A stretch of 5,120 bases of DNA from JAEKLB01 sp050249235 (lineage in GTDB: Bacteria > Actinomycetota > Acidimicrobiia > Acidimicrobiales > CADCSY01): contig JBFWQW010000151.1 in the NCBI GenBank assembly GCA_050249235.1, positions 1-5,120 on the forward strand, written 5' to 3'. The position numbers and the translations under genes were made by a program. This document shows, in pieces, positions 1 to 4,360 of the stretch (positions are counted from its first letter, which is position 1; every line of letters begins with the position of its first letter). Under the pieces are notes generated by a model, which ran no database searches, was not told the DNA's origin, and saw only the letters and a list, made by a program, of their open reading frames with translations.

Positions 1-14
1 GGGCGCCCGTCGCT

Positions 15-31
15 CCCGGCCAGGGGCCGGG
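15..31. repeat. Short perfect inverted repeat (7-bp stem, 3-base loop)
   Basis: CCCGGCC at 15-21 pairs with GGCCGGG at 25-31 around the loop AGG. It lies upstream of the RNHCP gene and could be the transcription end of a gene lying to the left of the window or a 5'-leader hairpin. No T-run follows it, so an intrinsic terminator is not demonstrated. In DNA this rich in GC, a 7-bp stem can also arise by chance. Confidence 0.35.
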
Positions 32-65
32 CGCGCGACCCTGTCCGTCGTCCCTGGAGGAGCTC

Positions 66-431
66 GTGTCCGACCGAGTCCGACCGCGGCGCGCCCGCGG
101 CGGCACGTTCCGTTGCACCCACTGCCGTCTCGACGTCCCGCTCGACGCGCCGGGAACCCGGCACCGCAACCACTGCCCGGCCTGCCTGTGGAGCCGCCAC
201 CTCGACGACACCCCGGGTGATCGGGCATCGGGCTGCGACGCCACGATGGAGCCGATCGCCGTCACCGTGCGGGGCGACGGCGAGTGGGTCCTGGTGCACC
301 GCTGCCTCGGCTGCGGTGCCCTCCACCTGAACCGCACCGCCGGCGACGACAGCCCGCTGCTGCTGTTCCGGCTGGCGGTGCAGCCCCTGGCCCGGCCGCC
401 GTTCCCGCTCGAGCACCTCGGCCTTCTGTAG
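66..431 (+). CDS. RNHCP-family zinc-ribbon protein
   Basis: This 121-residue protein matches the RNHCP domain family, which is named for the motif seen here at residues 34-38. Zinc-ligand candidates are C17 and C20 (FRCTHC), C37 and C40 (RNHCPAC), C57, and C80 and C83 (HRCLGCG). The family blocks HLDDTPGDR (45-53), MEPI (61-64) and NRTAGDD (89-95) are all present. The length suits a single-domain family member, so it appears complete. The GTG start is chosen because GGAGG at 56-60 sits five bases before it. The biochemical role of the family is not established; a structural zinc site and possible nucleic-acid binding are inferences only. No membrane segment or signal peptide is visible. The family assignment is firm; function is unknown. 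Confidence 0.9.
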   Translation: MSDRVRPRRARGGTFRCTHCRLDVPLDAPGTRHRNHCPACLWSRHLDDTPGDRASGCDATMEPIAVTVRGDGEWVLVHRCLGCGALHLNRTAGDDSPLLLFRLAVQPLARPPFPLEHLGLL

Positions 432-456
432 CGAGGGCCTTCCGTCGCGGGCGGCG

Positions 457-486
457 GGTGGGCGCCCCGGCGGGAGGGCGCCCACC
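457..486 (+). terminator. GC-rich hairpin, possible transcription terminator after the RNHCP gene
   Basis: An 11-bp perfect inverted repeat, GGTGGGCGCCC (457-467) and GGGCGCCCACC (476-486), encloses an 8-base loop. It lies 25 bases after the RNHCP stop and just before the candidate promoter of the ACT-domain gene. It has no U-tract, so it is not a classical intrinsic terminator. Actinobacteria often carry U-less stable hairpins at transcript ends. An operator or -35-region protein site for the downstream gene is the alternative. Confidence 0.5.
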
Positions 487-493
487 GGGGCGG

Positions 494-499
494 TACGGT
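494..499 (+). promoter_or_regulatory. Candidate -10 box of a leaderless transcript (ACT-domain gene)
   Basis: TACGGT fits the actinobacterial TANNNT -10 consensus. Exactly six bases separate it from the GTG at 506, which would place the transcription start on the start codon itself. No Shine-Dalgarno precedes that GTG and no -35 element is recognisable. Two further genes in this window have the same box-to-start spacing. Confidence 0.55.
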
Positions 500-505
500 C
501 CGCCG

Positions 506-1045
506 GTGCCCCACGTCGCCGTCACCGCGCTCGGGGTCGACCGGCCCGGCATCGTCGCGGCCGTCACCGGCGTGCTCGTGGCCCACGGCTGCAACCTCGA
601 GGACACGGCCATGACCAACCTTGGCGGCCACTTCGCGATGATGCTGATCGTCGATGTGCCCACCCCTGACGCGGCCGCCGGCCTGGAGGCCGCGCTCGTG
701 GCCGAGGTCGGGAGCCGGGGCCTCACCGTGGCCGTCCGGCCCGTCGACGAGGCCCCCGCCGGCGTCCCGTCGGGTGGCGGCAGCTGGTCGCTCACGCTCT
801 ACGGCGCCGACCGGCCCGGGATCGTCCACCGGGTGACGGCCTGCCTGGCCGGCCACGGCGCCAACATCGTCGACCTCAGCACCCGGGTGGTGGGCGCCGG
901 ACCGGACCACGCCTACGTGCTGCTGCTCGAGCTCGACCTGCCGGCGGCGGCCGACGCCGAGCGGCTTCGGCACGAGCTCGACGAGCTGGCGTCGGCGCTC
1001 GGCGTGGAGCTGCACCTCCGGCCCGACGACCCCGACGTCCTCTGA
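506..1045 (+). CDS. Double ACT-domain protein (GcvR-like amino-acid-sensing regulator)
   Basis: This 179-residue protein consists of two ACT domains, at about residues 3-75 and 93-170. Each begins with a beta strand followed by the ligand-loop motif DRPGIV (12-17 and 102-107), then a helix and an 'H/GxN' turn (HGCNLED, HGANIVD). ACT domains bind small effectors, usually amino acids. The two-domain, no-catalytic-domain layout and length match GcvR, the glycine-cleavage regulator of enterobacteria (about 190 residues), and related stand-alone ACT proteins. GcvR acts by binding the regulator GcvA, and no GcvA-like gene is visible here, so the partner and ligand are unknown. An upstream ORF extension to 284 is possible but reads as low-complexity sequence over the RNHCP gene. 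The GTG at 506 starts right at the first ACT strand and has a leaderless-type -10 box. Peptide deformylase follows 22 bases downstream. Confidence 0.85.
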   Translation: MPHVAVTALGVDRPGIVAAVTGVLVAHGCNLEDTAMTNLGGHFAMMLIVDVPTPDAAAGLEAALVAEVGSRGLTVAVRPVDEAPAGVPSGGGSWSLTLYGADRPGIVHRVTACLAGHGANIVDLSTRVVGAGPDHAYVLLLELDLPAAADAERLRHELDELASALGVELHLRPDDPDVL

Positions 1046-1067
1046 GCCGGCCGGCCGAACGCCACCG

Positions 1068-1565
1068 ATGATCCGGCCGGTCCTCGAGCTCCCGCACCCG
1101 GTGCTCGCCGCGCCGGCCGAGCCCCTCGGTGCCGTCGACGACCGGGCCCGGGCGCTCGGGGCCGACCTCCTCGACACGATGCGGGCCAGCCCGCACTCGG
1201 TCGGCCTGGCTGCGCCCCAGCTCGGCATCGGTCGCCGGGCCTGCTGCCTCGACGTCACCGGGCACCCCAAGGCGACGTCCTGTCTCGGCGAGCTGGTGCT
1301 GTTCGACCCGGTCGTGGTCGAGGCCGGGGCCCCCGAGATCGGGCGGGAGGGCTGCTTGAGCGTGCCGCACCTGACGGGCGATGTCGCCCGGGCGACGCGC
1401 CTCGTCGTGCGAGCCCTCGACCTCGACGGAGCCCGCCGCGAGCTGCACCTCGACGGCTTCGAGGCCCGGGTGCTCCAGCACGAGCTCGACCATCTCGACG
1501 GGCTGCTCTTCCTCGACCGGGTGGTGGCCCACGACCGGGTGTTCCGGCGCCGCGTCTACCGCTGA
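1068..1565 (+). CDS. def: Peptide deformylase
   Basis: Peptide deformylase removes the N-formyl group from the initiator methionine of nascent proteins at the ribosome exit. All three family motifs are present in the 165-residue product: motif I SVGLAAPQ (44-51, with oxyanion-hole Q51), motif II EGCLSVP (94-100) and motif III QHELDHLDG (137-145). The metal ligands would be C96, H138 and H142, with E139 as catalytic base, so the enzyme looks active. Length is normal for the family. Two deviations stand out: the first Gly of the usual GxGLAAxQ is Ser44, and the usual N-P before motif II is D80-P81. The ATG start gives the expected N terminus, but no good Shine-Dalgarno or own promoter is seen. 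The 22-base gap from the ACT gene suggests translation from a shared mRNA. Whether this is the sole or an accessory deformylase cannot be told here. Confidence 0.94.
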   Translation: MIRPVLELPHPVLAAPAEPLGAVDDRARALGADLLDTMRASPHSVGLAAPQLGIGRRACCLDVTGHPKATSCLGELVLFDPVVVEAGAPEIGREGCLSVPHLTGDVARATRLVVRALDLDGARRELHLDGFEARVLQHELDHLDGLLFLDRVVAHDRVFRRRVYR

Positions 1566-1573
1566 CCCCGTCG

Positions 1574-1579
1574 TACGCT
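1574..1579 (+). promoter_or_regulatory. Candidate -10 box of a leaderless transcript (PH/SHOCT gene)
   Basis: TACGCT fits TANNNT and lies six bases before the GTG at 1586, within the 20-base gap after the deformylase stop. No Shine-Dalgarno is present, so a leaderless mRNA beginning at the GTG is the simplest reading. No -35 element is evident. Confidence 0.6.
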
Positions 1580-1585
1580 CACGCC

Positions 1586-2200
1586 GTGCCCTTTCCCCGC
1601 AAGCTGCTGAACGACGGCGAGGACCTGGTGCTCGACCTCCGTCCGCACCCCTGGTTCTTCGCCGGCCCGGCCTCGCTGCTCGTGGCCAGCCTGGTGCTGC
1701 TGATAGCCGCCAGCGTCGAGGACTGGCCCGAGCTGGTGCAGATCGTCCTCGCCGGCATCTGCCTCGGCGCGCTGGTCTGGTTCGCCGGGCGCTACGCCCG
1801 CTGGGCCACGACGAACTTCGTGGTCACCTCCGACCGCATCATCTTCCGCTCGGGCGTGGTGGCCAAGCGGGGCATCGAGATCCCGCTCGAGCGGGTCAAC
1901 ACGATCTTCTCGAGCCAGAGCGTGATCGAGCGGATGCTCGGCTCCGGCGACATCGTCATCGAGTCGGGGGGCGAGCTCGGCAGGGAGACCTTCACCGACA
2001 TCCGCGATCCTCAGCGGGCCCAGAACGAGGTGTACCGCCAGATCGAGGGCAACCAGGCCCGGATGGGTGGCGGCCGGGCCCGCGCCGCCGAGGCCGATGC
2101 GTTCGACCAGCTGTCCAAGCTCGACGACCTGCGCAAGCGGGGGGCCATCACCGAGCAGGAGTTCCAGACCAAGAAGGCCCAGCTCCTCGACCGCATGTAG
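1586..2200 (+). CDS. Membrane protein with bacterial PH domain and C-terminal SHOCT segment
   Basis: The product has 204 residues. A short N-terminal region ending RPHPWFF leads into two membrane segments (about 22-42 and 50-68), split by a short acidic loop (VEDWPE). A PH-like domain of the YdbS/bPH_2 type follows (about 74-150), recognisable from the run TNFVVTSDRIIFRSGVV and the 'IPLERVNTI' strand with a later GDIVIES strand. A linker rich in Gly/Arg/Ala precedes a SHOCT domain at about 172-204 (LSKLDDLRKRGAITEQEF, then KKAQLLDRM). SHOCT is a short C-terminal module attached to many unrelated bacterial proteins and is thought to mediate oligomerisation or binding; the PH domain is expected on the cytoplasmic side. 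The cellular role is not established. The GTG start is supported by the leaderless-type -10 box. The preceding deformylase gene probably does not control it alone. Confidence 0.9.
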   Translation: MPFPRKLLNDGEDLVLDLRPHPWFFAGPASLLVASLVLLIAASVEDWPELVQIVLAGICLGALVWFAGRYARWATTNFVVTSDRIIFRSGVVAKRGIEIPLERVNTIFSSQSVIERMLGSGDIVIESGGELGRETFTDIRDPQRAQNEVYRQIEGNQARMGGGRARAAEADAFDQLSKLDDLRKRGAITEQEFQTKKAQLLDRM

Positions 2201-2244
2201 GCCCGATCGGCACGCCCGCCCGCCTGGCGCCGCCACGGCGGTCG

Positions 2245-2250
2245 TAGCCT
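2245..2250 (+). promoter_or_regulatory. Candidate -10 box of a leaderless transcript (VOC gene)
   Basis: TAGCCT fits TANNNT and is again six bases before the start codon, here the ATG at 2257. The preceding 44 bases after the PH/SHOCT stop contain no Shine-Dalgarno. A weak CCGCC/GGCGG inverted repeat (2230-2234 and 2237-2241) lies just upstream, but its 2-base loop makes a hairpin unlikely. Confidence 0.55.
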
Positions 2251-2256
2251 GTCGCC

Positions 2257-2829
2257 ATGACCGTCACCGACGAGGTCCGCTGGCGAGGCGTCAACCACCT
2301 CGCGCTGGTCACCGCCGACATGGACGCCACCGTCCGGTTCTGGCACGGCGTGATCGGCGCCCGGCTGGTGGCCACCATCGGCAACGACAGCTTCCGGCAC
2401 TACTTCTTCGAGGTCGGCGCCGGGTCGACCGTCGCCTTCTTCGAGTACCGCGACCAGCCCCTCGACCGGTACGCCAAGCCGGCCGGGGTCCCCGACCGGC
2501 GGGCGTCGCAGTTCGACCACCTCTCGCTCGACCTGGCCGACGAGGACGCCCTCCTGCGGCTCAGGGCCCGCTTGAAGGAGCACGGCAGCGAGGTCACCGA
2601 CGTCGTCGACCACAGCGTCATGCGCTCGATCTACTTCACCGACCCCAACGGCATCGCCCTCGAGGCGTCGTGGTGGGTGGTCGACCCCACCGGTCGGCCC
2701 TCGGACTACGGCGACGACCGGGTCTTCCACGACCGCGATCCCGTGCCGGCCGTCCGCGAGCTGGCCGAGCAGGGCCGGCTGGAGCGCACGGTCGCCACCC
2801 ACCTCGTCGACGAGCCCACCGACCTCTGA
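2257..2829 (+). CDS. VOC-superfamily (glyoxalase/dioxygenase fold) protein
   Basis: The 190-residue product has the paired beta-alpha-beta-beta-beta modules of the vicinal oxygen chelate fold: module 1 about 8-65 (GVNHLALVTADMDATVRFW) and module 2 about 84-140 (FDHLSLDL, then the hallmark YFTDPNGIALEASWW). Metal ligands expected for the fold are H14, H88 and E136, with E63 in the fourth equivalent position, so the metal site seems intact. The family includes glyoxalase I, extradiol dioxygenases and fosfomycin-resistance enzymes. This sequence does not point clearly to any of these, so the substrate is unassigned. The C-terminal tail after residue 140 (about 50 residues, acidic and Arg-rich) lies outside the fold and carries no known motif. 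The ATG start has a leaderless-type promoter. It stands alone between two membrane-protein genes, so context does not help. Confidence 0.88.
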   Translation: MTVTDEVRWRGVNHLALVTADMDATVRFWHGVIGARLVATIGNDSFRHYFFEVGAGSTVAFFEYRDQPLDRYAKPAGVPDRRASQFDHLSLDLADEDALLRLRARLKEHGSEVTDVVDHSVMRSIYFTDPNGIALEASWWVVDPTGRPSDYGDDRVFHDRDPVPAVRELAEQGRLERTVATHLVDEPTDL

Positions 2830-2870
2830 GCTGAGACCCACCGGCCTCCGGGGCCCGCCCACCTCGGATG

Positions 2871-2933
2871 CCCGCCGTCTCCGAGGCCCCCGTCTCCGAG
2901 GCCCGCCGTCTCCGAGGCCCGCCGTCTCCGAGG
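2871..2933. repeat. Tandem direct repeat, four units of 15-16 bp
   Basis: The unit CCCGCCGTCTCCGAGG occurs exactly at 2871-2886, 2902-2917 and 2918-2933. The unit at 2887-2901 lacks one G and is 15 bp long. Degenerate copies flank the array at 2854-2870 and 2934-2948. The array is intergenic, after the VOC gene stop and upstream of the DUF4389 gene promoter. The 16-bp period is not a multiple of three and one unit is a base short, so it is not a coding repeat. It could be a slippage-prone minisatellite or a set of protein-binding sites; no spacer structure of a CRISPR array is present. Confidence 0.85.
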
Positions 2934-2966
2934 CCCACGACGTCCGAGCCAGGCTCCCGGCACGGC

Positions 2967-2995
2967 CGGCCGGCGACGCCTAGCGTCGCCGGCCG
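2967..2995. repeat. Perfect 13-bp inverted repeat with 3-base loop
   Basis: CGGCCGGCGACGC at 2967-2979 and GCGTCGCCGGCCG at 2983-2995 are exact reverse complements separated by CTA. A candidate -10 box (TAGCGT, 2981-2986) begins in the loop and extends into the right arm. The element could be an operator over the DUF4389 promoter or a U-less terminator for the VOC gene. It is perfect over 26 paired bases, which is longer than the other hairpins in the window. Confidence 0.8.
2981..2986 (+). promoter_or_regulatory. Candidate -10 box for the DUF4389 gene
   Basis: TAGCGT matches TANNNT and resembles the three other candidate boxes in the window. A start six to seven bases downstream (about 2993) would give a leader of about 19 bases containing the Shine-Dalgarno at 2999-3004. 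The box lies inside the perfect inverted repeat. No clear -35 element was found. Confidence 0.4.
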
Positions 2996-2998
2996 AGC

Positions 2999-3004
2999 AG
3001 GAGG
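2999..3004 (+). promoter_or_regulatory. Shine-Dalgarno deciding the GTG start of the DUF4389 gene
   Basis: AGGAGG lies seven bases before the GTG at 3012. This favours the GTG over the upstream in-frame ATG at 2868, whose reading would pass through the tandem repeat and the palindrome. Confidence 0.8.
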
Positions 3005-3011
3005 CGACGCC

Positions 3012-3632
3012 GTGACCGACCTTGGAGCCAACGCAGCCGGATCGGCCGGGGGTGGCTACCCCGTCGACCTCGAGCTGGACGCCGCCCCGGAGATCGCCAA
3101 CTGGCGGCCCCTCGTGCACTGGCTGCTGGCCGTGCCCCACCTGATCCTCGCCAACGTGCTGAACAACGTGGCCGGGGTGGTGGCGATCCTGAGCTGGTTC
3201 GCGATCGTCTTCACCGGCCGCCTCCCCCGGGGCCTCGCCGACTTCCAGTGCATGGCGATCCGCTATCAGGCCCGGGCCTGGGCCTACGCCCTCTGGCTCT
3301 ACGAGCCCTATCCGCCCTTCGACCTGTCGATGACCGGCGCCGACCCCGGCGGCAGCCCGCTGCAGGTCGACATCAGGCCCCGCCTGGAGGACCGCAACCG
3401 GCTCACGGTCGCGCTGCGCCTGCTCTGGGTCATCCCGATCGCGGTGTTCCTGTCGGTCGTCGCCGTCGTCGCCTCGGTGGCGGCCGTCGTCGGCTTCTTC
3501 GCGGTGCTGTTCACCGGTCGCTGGCCCGACGGCATCCGGACCTTCCTGGTCGGCACCGCCCGCCTCGCCGTCCGCACCGGCGCCTACGGCTCCCTGCTCG
3601 TCGACGAGTACCCGGCCTTCCGGGTGGGCTGA
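3012..3632 (+). CDS. Membrane protein with two tandem DUF4389 domains
   Basis: The 206-residue product contains two copies of DUF4389, at about 16-105 and 117-206. Each copy runs from a 'YPVDLELD/PLQVDIRP' strand through a hydrophobic stretch to the block FAIVFTGRLPRG (63-74) or FAVLFTGRWPDG (163-174), and ends with a Tyr/Pro motif, YEPYPPF (97-103) or DEYPAF (198-203). Membrane segments are predicted at about 33-66 and 133-166, each long enough for one or two helices. No signal peptide or catalytic motif is seen. DUF4389 proteins are widespread in actinobacteria and of unknown function. The GTG start is chosen from the AGGAGG at 2999-3004. The gene is preceded by the repeat array and palindrome and followed by a 99-base gap, so it probably has its own promoter. 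Confidence 0.88.
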   Translation: MTDLGANAAGSAGGGYPVDLELDAAPEIANWRPLVHWLLAVPHLILANVLNNVAGVVAILSWFAIVFTGRLPRGLADFQCMAIRYQARAWAYALWLYEPYPPFDLSMTGADPGGSPLQVDIRPRLEDRNRLTVALRLLWVIPIAVFLSVVAVVASVAAVVGFFAVLFTGRWPDGIRTFLVGTARLAVRTGAYGSLLVDEYPAFRVG

Positions 3633-3719
3633 GGAGGGCGGCCGGACCCCTGGCCACGGCGCCGGGCCGGGTGTAGAGAAGGTGGGGCAGCGGGCCATTG
3701 GCAACGGGACGGCCCACTC

Positions 3720-3727
3720 GGGGAGGT
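3720..3727 (+). promoter_or_regulatory. Shine-Dalgarno of the duplicated-domain gene
   Basis: GGGGAGGT lies just before the ATG at 3732, with five bases after its last GG. It fixes this start. The rest of the 99-base gap from 3633 shows no clear TANNNT box at a useful spacing and no strong hairpin. Confidence 0.8.
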
Positions 3728-3731
3728 AGCC

Positions 3732-4331
3732 ATGTTCGTGCAGGTGATCGAGGGCAAGGTCGCCGACCGGGACGGGATACGGCGTCAGTTCGAGCGCTGG
3801 GCGGCCGAGCTCCAGCCAACGGCCGTCGGCTTCCTCGGCTCGACCGGCGGTGTGGCCGACGACGGGCGCGGCATCTTCCTGGCCCGGTTCGAGTCGCCGG
3901 AGACGGCCGCCGCCAACAGCGCCAAGCCGGCCCAGGGCGAGTGGTGGGCCGAGACGGAGAAGTGCTTCGAGGGCGAGGTCCAGTTCACCGACTCGACCGA
4001 CGTCGACGTCTTCCTCGCCGGCGGCTCCGATGCCGCCACCTTCGTCCAGGTCATGAAGGGAACGGGTGACCGGGCCCGGCTGCAGGCGATGGACGCGCGC
4101 TTCGCCGAGCACGCCGCCGGCTGGCGGCCGGAGCTCCTCGGCGGGCTCCGCGTCTGGACCGGGCCCGACTCCTACGTCGAGGCGGCCTACTTCACGAGCG
4201 AGGCCGAGGCCCGCGAGGGCGAGCAGAAGCCGCCGCCGCCGGGGCTCGCCGAGCACCAGGGTGAGTTCGAGGCGCTGATGCAGGGCGTCGAGTTCATCGA
4301 CCTCACCGACCCGGTGCTCAACTCGCCCTGA
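3732..4331 (+). CDS. Conserved hypothetical protein with internal duplication
   Basis: I do not recognise a named family for this 199-residue soluble protein. It is built from two similar halves, about 2-94 and 103-194. Each half starts with FVQVIEG or FVQVMKG, continues with an Arg-rich helix (DRDGIRRQFERWAAEL; DRARLQAMDARFAEHA), a strand with 'GFLGSTGG' or 'GGLRVWTG', a second strand (IFLARFES; VEAAYFTS), a helix, and ends with EVQFTDSTD or GVEFIDLTD. The strand-helix-strand-strand-helix-strand order is what a ferredoxin-like dimeric alpha/beta-barrel half would show, so an intramolecular 'dimer' of that fold is a reasonable inference. No cysteine cluster, metal-binding triad or signal peptide is seen. 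The ATG has a strong Shine-Dalgarno. The next gene begins at or very near this stop. Confidence 0.85.
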   Translation: MFVQVIEGKVADRDGIRRQFERWAAELQPTAVGFLGSTGGVADDGRGIFLARFESPETAAANSAKPAQGEWWAETEKCFEGEVQFTDSTDVDVFLAGGSDAATFVQVMKGTGDRARLQAMDARFAEHAAGWRPELLGGLRVWTGPDSYVEAAYFTSEAEAREGEQKPPPPGLAEHQGEFEALMQGVEFIDLTDPVLNSP

Positions 4332-4360
4332 CCGCCCCCGTCCGGGTTGACTGGGCCGCC

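Noticed and set aside
284..505. Upstream extension of the ACT-domain gene to an ATG at 284
   Set aside because: The extra 74 residues are Pro/Ala/Arg-rich out-of-frame reading of the RNHCP gene and the hairpin; the GTG at 506 begins at the first ACT strand and has a -10 box.
1381..2247. 288-codon + strand frame overlapping deformylase and the PH/SHOCT gene
   Set aside because: It is an alternative-frame reading rich in Arg, Ser and Pro that crosses two well-supported genes.
2011..2862. Minus-strand open frame of 283 codons opposite the VOC gene
   Set aside because: The opposite strand encodes an intact VOC fold with metal ligands; the antisense product is Val/Gly/Asp-rich with no recognisable family.
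2871..2933. CRISPR array
   Set aside because: Units are 15-16 bp and contiguous with no unique spacers, and no cas genes are nearby.
2868..3011. ATG at 2868 as start of the DUF4389 gene
   Set aside because: The extension translates the tandem repeat and palindrome, while AGGAGG at 2999-3004 points to the GTG at 3012.
3672..3703. Possible promoter elements (TAGAGA; TTGGCA) before the gene at 3732
   Set aside because: TAGAGA lacks the final T of TANNNT, and TTGGCA has no matching -10 box at proper spacing, so neither is reported as a promoter.
2706..4256. Long minus-strand open frame of 516 codons
   Set aside because: It runs antisense across the VOC, DUF4389 and duplicated-domain genes and the intergenic repeats. 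Its translation is low-complexity Gly/Arg/Glu/Pro sequence with no domain, as expected opposite GC-rich codons.
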